DNA from: Brassica napus
Taxonomy: Eukaryota > Streptophyta > Magnoliopsida > Brassicales > Brassicaceae
Reading direction: 5' to 3'
Length of the DNA stretch: 64,000 bases
Assembly: GCF_020379485.1 (NCBI RefSeq)
Contig: NC_063442.1
Location: forward strand, 12,956,009-13,020,008
In this document: one piece after another, positions 33,488-45,084 of the stretch
Layout of the letters: the number at the start of each line of letters is the position of its first letter
Position numbering within the stretch: the first letter of the stretch is position 1
The notes under the pieces: generated by a model
Database searches by the model: none
Told to the model about the DNA's origin: nothing
What the model saw: the letters and a program-made list of their open reading frames with translations, nothing else
Translations under genes and position numbers: made by a program

Positions 33488-34873
33488 GTTCAGGCCAAGG
33501 CGTTGAATCAGGTAACCACGGAAATAGACACCAGGATGGGCAACATGTTCACTGAGCTGAATAACAAGTATGACAATCTTGCGATCCATATAAGAAAGAT
33601 CGATGTTCAGCTTGCTCAAACAGCTGAGAGTGTCAAGAGGCAACAAGAGACGCTCCCTGGAAGAACTGATAAAAATCCAAGGACTGAGCACTGTAATGCA
33701 GTAGAGCAGCCGTTTGCTGAGACTATTCTAGTCGCAGAAGAGAACACAGAGCAGTCTGCTAGCTCTGAAGTGATTGCTCCTAGCGAACCTGCTGAAACTC
33801 CACCAGTCCGAGTCTATGTTCCTAAGGTTCCCTATCCAATTCCACCTAGACATCTGATGGATCCCATTAGTGAAGAGCAGCTGATAGGTTTTAACAAGAT
33901 GGTGAGAAGGCTTCCTAAAGAACTTGCATTCGAAGATGCTCTGCAGATTCGTCCATTGCTCCAGTTCTTTAAACACTGTAGAGAGACTCAAGAGGAGATC
34001 AAGGTCCTCTATATCAAAGCACTGTCTACACCAGCATTGAAGGTATTGCCTAAGGTTGATGATCCTGGAAAGTTTGTTTTCCCATGCTCCATCGCAGGAA
34101 CAACCTTCAAGGATGCTCTGTGTGACTCTGGTTCTTGTGTGAATCTCGTCTCAAAGGCTATTGTAGACGATTTGGGTATTGCTGATATTGAGCGTTCTCA
34201 GCTGACCCTGACCTTTGCAAACTCTTCCAGAGCAGTCCCATATGGAACCATCCGCAGCCTTCATGTTCAAGTAGGGGAATGCATTGTTCCTGCTGAGTTT
34301 CAAGTTGTTGAGATGAACAAGGATCATGAGATGCCTTTAATATTTGGAAGGACATTCATGGCTACTGTTGGAGCAACCATCGATATGCCCAACAAGAGAG
34401 TCTGCTTCTCCAACATCAACAAGAAAGTTTTCTACAAGGCTGTACCCACCAGATCTTCCTCATCACACGCCTCTCGCATCTCAGTGTTTGATGTAGAAAA
34501 GCTGAAGGTTGTTCCAGAGAATGAGCATGGTGATAAGGGTGAGAGCAGGTTGTTCTCTGATAAAGATCCTAGCACTGATCCTACTAAATTCAGAGGGAGT
34601 TCAAGGGTGAAACAGAAAGTCCAGAAGAAAAGGATCAAGGGAGATCCTACAATGACTTTGATACCTTTCAAGTGTGATGAGAACTCCATTGAGTATGAGG
34701 TAAAGTGCAAGGGTACCTCTAAACCTTTCTTTAAAGTCAGAGCTATTCTCACACATGAGCTGAAGGAGAAAGGAAAAGCTGCTGTGAAAGGGTTGCTGAG
34801 TAGAGTTCTGAAGCTGAACATGTCTGATTGTGGAGCTTATTTTGGAACAAGCCCTCCTGCTCAACCCGACTGA
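33488..34873 (+). CDS. gag C-terminus and aspartic protease of the Ty3-type element
   Basis: This is in frame with gag after the TAG; its first ATG is at 33503. A coiled-coil segment (MFTELNNKYDNLAIHIRK) is followed by a Pro-rich linker and a helical block (EQLIGFNKMVRRLPKELAFEDAL). A retropepsin-like protease comes next, with the catalytic motif LCDSGSCVNLVSK (Asp at about 208 counting from 33503), a conserved PLIFGRTFMATVGA flap/hydrophobic motif and IDMPNKRVCF. A basic tail ends at TGA 34871-34873. In complete relatives reverse transcriptase would follow; here it does not. Confidence 0.8.
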   Translation, partial: VQAKALNQVTTEIDTRMGNMFTELNNKYDNLAIHIRKIDVQLAQTAESVKRQQETLPGRTDKNPRTEHCNAVEQPFAETILVAEENTEQSASSEVIAPSEPAETPPVRVYVPKVPYPIPPRHLMDPISEEQLIGFNKMVRRLPKELAFEDALQIRPLLQFFKHCRETQEEIKVLYIKALSTPALKVLPKVDDPGKFVFPCSIAGTTFKDALCDSGSCVNLVSKAIVDDLGIADIERSQLTLTFANSSRAVPYGTIRSLHVQVGECIVPAEFQVVEMNKDHEMPLIFGRTFMATVGATIDMPNKRVCFSNINKKVFYKAVPTRSSSSHASRISVFDVEKLKVVPENEHGDKGESRLFSDKDPSTDPTKFRGSSRVKQKVQKKRIKGDPTMTLIPFKCDENSIEYEVKCKGTSKPFFKVRAILTHELKEKGKAAVKGLLSRVLKLNMSDCGAYFGTSPPAQPD

Positions 34874-36548
34874 TCCCAGTTACCAAGTCAAGTTAGAGAC
34901 TTAAACCAAGCGCTTGGTGGGAGGCAACCCACTGGTGAGTGTCATTAACATTAGGATTTTCTTTTTACTTATTTTTGTTTTTAGTTTGTTGAGTCTCAGG
35001 TCACAAATCAGAAAATCCGAGACCCTTGACTGGAGCAAGCAGCTGGCTGCTCTCATTCCAGAGCATCCTTTACCGGAGCAACCGCGTCTTGCTATGTCAG
35101 GCTGCTCCGCGCCAGGTAAGTATCTCGAACAAAAAAAAAATGTTTATTCTTGATTTCACCTTCTCTCTGATTTATTTTCACACCAGGGACGTTGTGAAGT
35201 AAGTCTGGGGGAGGGTTTTCGTCGTTTACTAACTCGTTTCTTTCTTTTGTTTTTCTTTTGGGTCAATTTGAGTCAGTTTTTATTGAGTCAGTCAAAATTT
35301 TGTGGGAATTAGGACCTTATTCTGTGTTGATCACTGACCACCTCGTGCTTTAGTTATCATATTCAGTGACCTTAGCAGTGGCGAAAGACACACATGTGGA
35401 TCTGGAACACCCTGATATATCTCACTTGATTCTCCAGAAGTTCTCAGTCGATCAGGTTACACTGGGTAGACATAACTCCACCTTACTTGAACCTAATCTT
35501 GACTGAAATTCTTCTTGTTATGGGCATTAGATCAGGGAAACGAGAACACACTCAGGACTTCTTATGCTTTTCATCCATCTTGCTGATCCTGAGTGGCTAG
35601 CTCATCTTTAGCTAGTTCCCACCCTGCACTTTAGCCTTTATTCCACCTTCATGCATTTGTTTTTCAGTGTCATATGTGCAGATATGTGCAAAAAGGTCGG
35701 AGAGGAAAGGATCAACGCAGTCTGCTACTCGTTACTGCTACAGAAATTCAGTAAGAAAGGAGAACAAGCAGATTAAGGGAGCAACCGCTCTATAACCAAT
35801 GAACTGCGCAAGAGCAGGGGTGGAGAACCAGAATGGTCGCGAAATCAGAACCACCAGTGGCACTCAGAACGATCATGTATTACCTCCTTCTTCGTCACAT
35901 CACCATATCAGTATTCAAAAAAAAAAAAAAAAAAAAAGAGATTAATGTGATGGAGAAGGGGAAGAAAGAAAAGAAACATGGAGCCACTGGAAAGGTCGAG
36001 CAAGAAGTTGGTACCAAGTATTGAAGAGTGTGTAGAAGAAAGTGGAAAGCAGAACAATCAGTTGCCTGTTCCGTCATGAGAACAGTCGCACCAGATAGAG
36101 CAAAAACGAGTAGAGGCTGTGGACATCAATGGATCTATCCTCTCTTGCCATTTTGTGTGATATCCTGCATCCTCTTCAATGAAATGGTAGCCCCTAAACA
36201 CTCTTAACTCCACCATTAAATAGCCTGTTCCACACCTAGACCGTCTACCCTGAATGATGCCTGTGATGAGAAGCTCACGCTACTCTTAAATGAATGTAGG
36301 GAGTTCTGTCTCGATAGTGTTGCTTTTTCAGGTTTGAGATGAAGAGTATGGAGCCGATTTTTGAACAGCAGTCAGTGGGGTTCCGGTAAGGGTGTGTTGT
36401 CCTAGTTTTACTGCTTGTATGGTTCAGAGATTCGTGGTTAAAGTATGGTTGCTGAGAATAGGAGAGTTCCCACACTTTCAAACCTTTCTCCCTGTTCTTG
36501 ATACTTGACATTGTTTGAGGACAAACAAGGATCTAAGTCTGGGGGAAT
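34874..36548 (+). other. non-coding 3' interior of the gag-protease retroelement
   Basis: It begins with the 'agcgcttggtgggaggcaac' block seen downstream of coding regions in such elements, then 'aagtctgggggaggg' (about 35200). It also has a long A-run (35918-35937) and ends in the polypurine tract at 36548. No ORF with a recognisable domain was found. Confidence 0.75.
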
Positions 36549-37718
36549 TGATATATGGTGTTTTATACATCTTGTATATATGCTTTTAAATTGGTTTTCA
36601 AGTCTTTATCGAGTCTTTCTAGTCCTTTTGGAGTCATTACAGGTCTGGAGTTGCATTTTATGGGAGATGGATCAGCTGGAACAAAAGAGGCAGAAAACAA
36701 TGCAATTTGGTGGTTTTCACGCAGAACAGTCTTGATGACTGTTCCGAGTGAGTGTTCCAGCGGCAGAGATTTTTTAGGAAACTACAATCATTACGGGATT
36801 TTCCCTAGTTATCCATATTTTCTCTCCCAGCCGCCTGTGGCTTTGATATATCATATTTTCTGTTTCTCTTTATCATACTACGCTATTCTAGACAGAAGAA
36901 AACCATTGGAGACTTTTGTGCTTTTGGATTGTAAAGGGAGAAGGCTCCATCTCTCTCACCATAGAGAAGATTATCCTGAACCCTCTTTCTATCTCTTTTA
37001 TTTACATGAAGTCTTATTCAGAATTGATCTCTGTGTTTTCTCTGTTCATGGCTGAGTAGTCAACTTGCTTAGTCTAGGGTGTTCGGGTGTTAGATCCGTG
37101 AGTTAAACATAGATAAGTGAAACCATTGATTGTCTTCATTCATAACTGTTCTTAATGCTTGCATTAATCTGGCCGCTTAATGTTAGATCCTAGGTTTAAC
37201 CTGTTCATTAACCGTGTAATAGGTTGCTAGATCTGTTATGAATGAGCCTAGCATCCCTAATCAGCGAAAGTAGATATTAGGGTGTTTGGTGAACCTATCG
37301 GACTTGATCTCTATTGCTTGCTGTCGCATCTTGATCCAAACGAGAGTTTAGGTATCAAGATCGATCAGCATAGGGAGCAGTACCACGACAGTGGGCTGTT
37401 CTACTTGAGTGATCCGAGTTCTAGACTTGCTCTTAATTAAACTTGAATAATTGTTTGGCTCACACTTGTTTAACACCCGACCAAACCATCCTAGGCTAGC
37501 ATTTTAATCATCTGAAATCTTTAATTAATCTTTTTACTTGCTTGTTACGAAATCAACTTTAAAACCCCCATATTGTTTTAGCTTGATATTGATCCCATAA
37601 AGATAAAGTGTAATAGTTGGTCTCTGTGGATTCGATCCTAAAGTGCTACATCGACATACCATTCGATTGTGGTAGTGTGCACATTAGGTTATTTGGTGTG
37701 CGTATACACGTAATATCA
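36549..37718 (+). repeat. 3' LTR of the gag-protease retroelement
   Basis: 1170 bp, about 99.6 percent identical to the 5' LTR by hand count, and followed by GTAGA. Confidence 0.92.
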
Positions 37719-38356
37719 GTAGACTAAACCTAATTTTTGTTCCAGTCATTATTTTATCATAATCCGTTGCTGATTTTGCTTCCAACACATTCATTCTTCT
37801 TTCCAGTTCTTTCTTATATTCGTCTAATTTCCCAATTTGATCGACCGCTTTTTCAACAATCGAATTTTTGTCATTCTGAAACAATTTTTTTATAGTTATA
37901 TATTAATTAATATAGAATAATAATAATTATAGTAATTAGTTACTCGTTGTCGTTAAGAATCAAAATATAAGAAAAAATCATTCGAGAAAAATAAGCTTCA
38001 TTTGAATTTAATATACAAAAGTAAGTGATGTACCTTAGTGGCAAATGGTAATAGAGAATGCAGAGCTAAGTAACTCTGTTTTTGTTTCATTCTTCTCGGC
38101 ATCTCTCCTTCTCCGGCGCTAACGCATTTTTCTTCTCCTCCCAAATCTTTCTCAAAAGATTCAACATTCTCTTGTTCACGTTCACCGACGATGAAGACGA
38201 TACCATCGTCTGTTCCCTGTCCCTCACGTATGACCTAAAAGCGCTTCTGTTTAGTACACTTACGGTATTGTCAGCGTTACCGGAGACATCACCGGCGATC
38301 AGATCCCAGAATATGTCTTCTTCATCCCAAATGGAATCTAGAAAGAAGTTATCCAT
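37719..38356 (-). pseudogene. bHLH92-like transcription factor, exon 1 and 5' half of exon 2
   Basis: Exon 1 (38356-38034) starts MDNFFLDSIWDEEDIFWDL and runs through SAFRSYVRD and VNVNKRMLNLLRKIW to APEKER. The frame then stops early (CREE, stop). Resuming one base out of register, it reads MKQKQSYLALHSLLPFATK before a GT donor, so a small deletion removed most of the DNA-contacting basic region. After a 158-bp intron, exon 2 (37875 leftward) reads NDKNSIVEKAVDQIGKL, the second helix, then a coiled coil until the retroelement insertion at 37718. Three lesions (frameshift, insertion, missing last exon) make it a pseudogene. bHLH92 (AT5G43650, from memory) is a salt- and wound-responsive factor in Arabidopsis. 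Confidence 0.85.
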
Positions 38357-38555
38357 CTTTCTCTCACTTTCTCACTGCTTTAAGGATCTCGAGTTGTGGT
38401 TTGATGTTGTGCGTCTCGTGTGTGTTTATATATATGTTATTATTTAAACACGTGGAGTTGGGCCATTGTTGATTTAACACACGTGAGAACCATATTCAGC
38501 ACGTGGTCAATGCATCGTTCCAACTTTCTTGTTTATATTGGTGACGTATGAGGAT

Positions 38556-39559
38556 AATTCTAGACAAAGTCAATCGACGTAGGAAACAGAGAAACATATA
38601 GCCATAGGCCCATTGAAAGTCAAGTGAGGTATCTTGGCAACAATATTTCTTTTGACGTGTCTTTACGTTTGAATAGGATAGGAAAGTTCCCGTGTGTGAA
38701 CGACTTGACTATAAAATTCGATTCGTTTATTTCAGGAGGAGCTATCATTTTCTATTTTTATTCAAAGAAAGTAACAAAGTGTTTTTTTTTTCTACCTGGA
38801 TTATCAAAAAAAAAAGTGTTTTTTTTTTCCTTTCTCTAAATTGTATTGGAATGATTTTCTCCAATTCCCTTTACGCGAACCCTTTTTTTTTGTCTAATAA
38901 AAGAATATGTCTCGGACCCTACCTCTACTAATCTATATTATTAAAACTGAAGTATCTCTTGGTAATATTTGAAAATTTAGATAATAGATTAAATAAAAGT
39001 TATTTGAAAACAAGAATAACAAATTAAATATTTTTTTTATTTATATATTTAGTCACTGTAATTCTAGACAAAGTCAATCGACTTAGAAAACAGAGAAACA
39101 TATAGCCATAGGCCCATTGAAAGTCAAGTGAGGTATCTTGGCAACAATATTTCTTTTGACGTGTCTTTACGTTTGAATAGGATAGGAAAGTTCCCGTGTG
39201 TGAACGACTTGACTATAAAATTCGATTCGTTTATTTCAGGAGGAGCTATCATTTTCTATTTTTATTCAAAGAAAGTAACAAAGTGTATTATTTTCTACCT
39301 GGATTATCAAAAAAAAAAGTGTTTTTTTGTCCTTTTTCTAAATTGTATTGGAATGTTTTTCTCCAATTCCCTTTACGCGAATCTTTTTTTTGTCTAATAA
39401 AGGAATATGTCTTGGACCCTACCTCTACTAATCTATATTATTAAAACTGAAGTATCTCTTGGTAATATATGAAAATTTAGATAGTAGATTAAATAACAGT
39501 TGTTTGGAAACAAGAATAGCAGATTAAATATTTTTTTATTTACATATTTAGTCACTGTA
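38556..39559 (+). repeat. tandem duplication, two copies of about 504 bp
   Basis: Unit 1 (38556-39059) and unit 2 (39060-39559) share 'aattctagacaaagtcaatc', 'aggtatcttggcaacaatat', 'gtgaacgacttgactataaa' and the Helitron 5' end 'tctatattattaaaactgaa'. The duplication took in the junction between host DNA and the Helitron. Because of it, similar 71-89-codon ORFs appear twice; they show no domain. Confidence 0.85.
38932..39059 (+). mobile_element. duplicated 5' fragment of a Helitron
   Basis: TCTATATTATTAAAACTGAA preceded by A repeats the start at 39432 but is cut off by the duplication junction at 39060. Confidence 0.65.
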
Positions 39560-40152
39560 TTTATTTCTCATTTACAGATTATGTCGTTTGGAAACTTGGA
39601 TAGCAGATTAAATAAAATTGTTTGGAATCACGGATATCATATTAAATATTTTTTTATTTACATATTTAGCCATTGCATTTCTTTCTTATTTACAAATCTG
39701 TCACTTCACTTAAAATCAAAAGATTAAATTAATTACAATGAATTGTTATTTCTTTTTGCTGAAAATAAAAACACAAACTATAATATATAGTATATATTAA
39801 TCTGCTACGATACAACTTTTAAGAAAAATCAAATATCATAAAATTAATAATATTTCATAAGAACCTACTATAAAAAGTTAAATTATTTTAAATATAAAAA
39901 ATCAATAGGTTAATATATGAATATTACAATTACATCAAATTGCATTAAGCTATAAAATTATAAATATAAAATTACGTACAGTTAAAAAATTATTATCAAA
40001 CATGTATGTTATAATATAATATATTCTACTCTAAATATATATTACAAAACATAAAAATATAAATGGACATTTTATAAAATCAATGGTTTATAAATTTACA
40101 TTGAACGCAAGTTAAATCCAACACCCGCGCGGAGACGCGGGTCAAGATCTAA
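39432..40152 (+). mobile_element. short non-autonomous Helitron
   Basis: It starts TCTATATTATTAAAACTGAA after A (39431). It ends in a strong hairpin (acccgcgcggagacgcgggt, 40123-40142) followed by CAAGATCTAA and then T (40153). At 721 bp it is non-coding. Confidence 0.8.
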
Positions 40153-41680
40153 TGAATATTTATGGCTAATCATTCTTACTATATGCGAAAGTGCTAATAA
40201 ACTGAATTGAGAAAAATAAGAAAGTCAAAAAGAAAAAAATAACCCCACTGCCAACCGTTTTTGCTCTTTCTTAAAATGTGTTTGGTGTTACTTCTAACAG
40301 GTGTCAATCAAACACTTAACATCGTTTAGGACAAAGAGGAAAAGATTAATAATCATGTAACACCATAACCATAACCGTTCACGGCTAATGAATTTTCCAC
40401 GTCCGCTCATTCTACCCGTAAATCCCATGCGATGGATGATACGCAAATCAACTCTTTTAAACTTTTAAACATACACTACCATATGCCACAAACCGTGATA
40501 TTTCAAATCTGTTCTACTGAAATTTCAGTGAGATTCATATGAAGATCATGGCTCATGCATACTATGTAGTATATAATAGCCCTACTAGTACGACGGTCTC
40601 TGCTATGGTCAACAAGCTCTTGTGTAGAGATTTACATTAAACCAAGTCGCTAAACTTAAGTAAATGACAATGGTAGAAAGACACTTTTTCTACCAACTTG
40701 AGCAGTTGGATTTATGCTTAACCAACTTAATTGATAATCCATACACGCCATTATGTCTGTATTGTATTTGAACAAAGACCTTCATTCACTCCAAGTTATG
40801 GAGTTATCTCTGATTTATGAAACTGTTAGTTATGTGACTGAGAGTGTCAAACTTGACCCATATTTGTAAAGCAAGGGCGAAGCCAAAAGGCTACATCAAT
40901 CATATACTAGAATGATTTGAGTACATAGCCTGTTACACGACTTCAAAAGCCAGAAATAGATTTCAAAGATTACATTGGTGGATGAGTGCCTTGCATGATG
41001 AAATACGAACATTGGCTACTTTGGACTGCTAGTGCGCATGGGCCTTACACATGAAATCTAAATGGGGCATAAGAGACAAAATTAGAAAATCCGAAAACTT
41101 GATTTGAAGATGAATGGATATCCGGACGCCCCTGCTAAATACCATAGAAGTTTCGGTTTACCATTAAACAGAAAACACTAGTGTAATCGGGGAAATTCTT
41201 AAAAACGTCAAGAAATTGTGACCTTCATAGATAGAGCATGAAATGAGGGTAAAGCGAGAAGTTTGGAGTCAACCTAAAATACGATGAATCTTCTTGGTTA
41301 TATATCTGAACCATGAAGTGAACCGGATCAAACCATCATATAACCATCTAATAAACACTCTTTCGCTCAGTTTACTGTAAGACATGCTATAACTAAAGAA
41401 GCAGTTTCTTGATCGAAACCAAATGAGATTTTCAGTGATTTTTCAAGCAACCGTTGTAATCTTTTTCTTTTATACAACTTTTCCATACTGATGTCAAGTA
41501 ATGAACTGCATGAATAATGCCGAACCAGCATTCGGTTTTTGATTTTTTCATCGATAACATGAAAGAAGAACAAAAGACATGTTTTATTAGTGACAACCAC
41601 ATGTAAGTTCCGCCTTCACCAATTTGTTATCACTTCTATATCGTTCTTTCTTCTAAGCGATACAATGGAATAAAACCCCA
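40153..41680. other. intergenic, no gene supported
   Basis: Base composition is more even than in the TE tracts. No ORF shows a recognisable domain; a 77-codon minus ORF (41367-41600) is unsupported. Confidence 0.35.
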
Positions 41681-41897
41681 CATATTCTAATATCTTTAGT
41701 GGTCACAACTTCTAAAGAAACGCAAAGAACATAGTCACGTTCATATATGCAACATTTTTTAAATTACTCAGATTCAAATGTATCCCTAAGATATTCTAAT
41801 ATCTTTAGTGGTCACAACTTCTAAAGAAATGCAAAGAACATAGTCACGTTCTTATATGAAATATTTTTAAATTGCTCAGATTCAAATGTATCTCTAA
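41680..41897 (+). repeat. two-copy tandem duplication, about 106-bp unit
   Basis: 'atattctaatatctttagtg', 'gtcacaacttctaaagaaa' and 'cagattcaaatgtat' occur twice in the same order, about 106 bp apart. Confidence 0.8.
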
Positions 41898-43700
41898 GAG
41901 AAATCCACCAAATATTTCCACTGCGTACCTCAGTTCTGCTGCTCAAATTGGTAAATAGGACATGTGAAAAATCGAGAGCAGTACACCAATCACATAACCT
42001 CTTTTCTAACTTCTTGTAAAATCTGCATGATTTGTCATTGTAAGACAGTATTAACAAGTGATAATATATGTGGGTTCTGATCGAGTTGTTTAGGTCCAAG
42101 TACACAACAATCATGGGGCCTCCTGTTGTAGGTCCTCATGCGAAAACCATAATCTGAGTGCATGTGGTTACAAACACCCCTCGAGCAGTCCTAATGATGT
42201 TGACCTATGAGACCAATAACCTTGTTTGACATTAACCCACTTAATGATTTCTTCAAAAATAAATGGAAAGTTAAACTCACATTCTGCTAAGGGAAGCAAG
42301 ATAGTCTGCTTCTGAATCGCTGACATCTCTCCTTAATGAAATTGCTTTGAATATCTAAGTCCGAGAAATTGTTGGAAACTTGTATATACTTCAACCTAAA
42401 TTACACATATATTGGATTACTTTTGGTTTATTTTTACCAATCTAATTTTAACAACTTAATTTTTATTTTTTATAAATTCAGATCGATTCCTTCATTATAT
42501 AAACCAGATTTTGTTTTTGACAAAAGAAAATCCGTGCTAAGTTATGTGTTTGATTGGATTACAATATTAATAGTTGTTGTTTGATTGGATTATAGTGTTA
42601 AATCACTGTTTTGATCTCTATTTTTTTAATAATTATGAAGTGTTAACTTTATAAGGAAAATGATTGATGGCTACTTAAAGTATTGGCCACGACATTGTTA
42701 GCCATGCAGATTAAACTATTGTATCCAAACTATATAAAATGCATGTTAAGTATGGTAACATTCTTCAATTTAATGATGTTATAGCTTACTTTTTAAAATC
42801 AGAGACAATGACATGGACATCGGAGAATTTAACTCCTTCACTTTGACCGTTTGATCGATTAAAATCATATACACTCGACCCAAATAAAAGTATTAACTGA
42901 CCCAACCCACTCCAATATACACAAAAATATGGGCCTCAAATTTTCAATGTTGGCCCAATAAGAAACTCAGAAAGAAGTGGAGAGATTGTCTATTTTGTCG
43001 CGAAAAAAAAGGAAAATATAAAAATTAGGGTTTGGATTCAAAATTGTGAGAAATAAAGGAAGTTAGCGAAATTGCGTGTTATTAACCAAAATCGAGAAGC
43101 AAAAGTGATCATGTATTATGTCTCAATAACATGTCTTTTGTATCTTTGGATGTCTTAAAATGTTTCAAGTCTCATGTATTTCACATTCTTTTTGAATTAT
43201 TAATATCTTATTTTTTTATGTCTAACATTGTGAACTGGTCTCAACGATTGTTACATGTTTTGTGTTATGCAATATCTCAACTTTGATTTAGCTTGATTTT
43301 GGTGTCTGCTTTTCACGAAGATACATAACAAAGAGGATATGGAGTTGAAGAAATTGGGTCAGCTAGATTTTGAATGGGTTGGGTGGGTCAGATTTTAATT
43401 GACTAGACGGCCAGTCAAACGAAGTCATTTCCAATTAATGTAATTAAGCTTATAATATTAATTACATAACATGTATAACATATATTTTATATAGCTAGGT
43501 ATATATTAGTTTAGTCTAAATATCTAGCATGTAGTGGCCGTAGTTCACGTAGCTAGTTTTCATTTTCCAAATTTTAAAACATAATTTTTTAATTAAATTT
43601 TATATTGATTAATCAAAGAATAGAGGACATTTACAGAAAGAACTAGAGTAGCTAAAGGACTATTGTATCATCAAAAACAGAGGATCTCTTTTATGTTAAA
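41898..43700. other. intergenic, no gene supported
   Basis: A 97-codon minus ORF (41821-42114) has a protein-like composition but no domain I recognise, and it overlaps the tandem duplication. Around 43023-43085 the sequence 'aaaattagggttt' resembles a plant promoter/leader, but no gene follows. Confidence 0.3.
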
Positions 43701-43731
43701 ATTAAAAAACTTATGTTAAAATAAGAAAAAA

Positions 43732-44900
43732 CTATTGCCTTGTAAAAACTTCTAGCCATCTTCTTAACAGTCCTACAAATTTGTGACTCCCAATGTACTT
43801 CAAAGACGAGATCCTATTCCGAATGGATTTGTCTATGCGCCTAATATTAACGGATATGTATCCCACATTAGAAAATCAATGGGACATTAAGTAATATATA
43901 AAGGGTTAGGGCCAATCCACTGATTGCCAATTGGTTTTGAGTTGGAAGCTCATAATAAACCCGAATCTAACATGGTATCAGAGCCAAGATCCTAATAAGT
44001 TAAACCCCTAATTAATATTAACCCTACCCGACCGAGTATATAGGTCGTAATTGACTCGCTCGACCGAGTATAACTGTCTTAAAAAGTTTCCGAGATTTCT
44101 GGCCGATAAGAGCCATCATCTCGAGGAGGGGTATTAAGGGATATATATCCCACATTGGAAAATCAATGGGACATTAAGTAATATATAAAAGGTTAGGGCC
44201 AATCCACTGATTGCCAATTGGTTTTGAGTTGGAAGCCCATAATAAACCCGAATCTAACTCCTAATCATCGTATCAGTGCTCAACCAAACCCCTTGATGCC
44301 TTCTTGAGTTACACTCCTTCCAGATAAGATAAATAGAAGTTTGAAAAATCATCCTCAAAATAATACTATCCAGCTTATTGCGTCTCTGCCTCAACAGAGA
44401 TCTTACCGTTATCACCCAATCTGGTGATGCTGAAGATCCCAATAAATTGACAGTGAGTGTTGTCCAGATAGTGAAAGTGAAAGAGCATGCAAAGAAGATG
44501 TGATCCCTACTTTTCTCTCTCCCCACAAAGCATACAACCTTGAGTGATTCCCCAACTCTGCTTACGAATTCTAGTTGAAAGTCTATCTCTAAAAGCAAGC
44601 CAGACTATGAATGACTGACGTGGAACCCCTTGAGTAAACCAGACAAGCGAGTGCCACCTAACTTCAGGTCCTCTTGTTCTAATCTGATCCCATGTTCTTT
44701 GGGAAAAGAAAAAGTCCTTATAGTCGTTGTGTTTCCATAGCATGACGTCCTGTCCCCTAGACTCGTCCGGTTTCTGAGCATTCTCAATCTTTACGTAAGC
44801 TGCCTCAACAACTCTTCTACCTCTATTTCGCATAGCCCAAGCTCCATTGTTACAAGCCTCTGAGACCAGCGCTTTACGAGGTATTCCAAAGTAACACGGC
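43732..44900 (-). pseudogene. LINE ORF2 C-terminal remnant (zf-RVT region), split by a TRIM
   Basis: Reading leftward from 44900, the minus strand encodes YFGIPRKALVSEACNNGAWA, RQSFIVWLAFRDRLSTR and the zinc-binding GCMLCGE...SRDHIFFACSF of plant LINE reverse transcriptases. A frameshift falls near 44515. The TRIM (43845-44259) interrupts it. Beyond the TRIM the same frame resumes with RIDKSIRNRISSLKY and GLLRRWLEV to a stop at 43732. Only the last 250 or so codons of ORF2 remain. Confidence 0.82.
43840..44264 (+). mobile_element. TRIM retroelement with CCTAA target duplication
   Basis: 415 bp (43845-44259): LTR 43845-43972, primer site TGGTATCAGAGCC at 43973, short interior, polypurine tract 'ctcgaggagggg' and LTR 44132-44259. 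The LTRs are 128 bp and differ at about six positions. The CCTAA duplication is at 43840-43844 and 44260-44264. Removing the element rejoins the LINE reading frame. It has no coding capacity. Confidence 0.9.
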
Positions 44901-45084
44901 TCATGTTAAAACATATATTAGCTTTTTAAATATCAATGAATGGGCTTTACTGCAACAAGCCCAAGAAATTTCTTGAACGGACGATCCGAGAAGGCAGCAA
45001 CTACTTCTGTTATTTTAGTTTTGTGTTTTCAAAATTATTTTTCTAATTCATACATGTTGGTTTTATTTTTCTAATTCATACATG
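44901..45084. other. short spacer between LINE remnant and MITE
   Basis: Contains a short tandem repeat of 'tttctaattcatacatgttggtt' (about 45039-45090). Confidence 0.5.

Larger units (their letters stand above)
31046..37723 (+). mobile_element. Ty3-type LTR retrotransposon, gag-protease only, inserted in bHLH92-like gene
   Basis: The element is 6668 bp (31051-37718) with 1170-bp LTRs beginning TGATATATGG and ending AATATCA, and a perfect GTAGA duplication (31046-31050 and 37719-37723). The primer site TGGCGCCGTTGCCGGGGA (32225) fits tRNA-Asp, as in Athila-like elements. A polypurine tract, 'aagtctgggggaa', abuts the 3' LTR. The interior codes only for gag and protease; 34874-36548 has no reverse transcriptase, RNase H or integrase. 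It must therefore have moved with enzymes supplied by a relative. A second polypurine-like 'aagtctgggggaggg' lies at about 35200. Confidence 0.93.

Noticed and set aside
38624..39444. ORFs of 71-89 codons that appear twice
   Set aside because: They are duplicated only because the DNA is tandemly duplicated. They are Phe/Tyr/Lys-rich with no domain.
41821..42114. 97-codon minus-strand ORF as a gene
   Set aside because: The composition is protein-like but there is no recognised domain, no splice partner was found, and part lies in a local tandem duplication.
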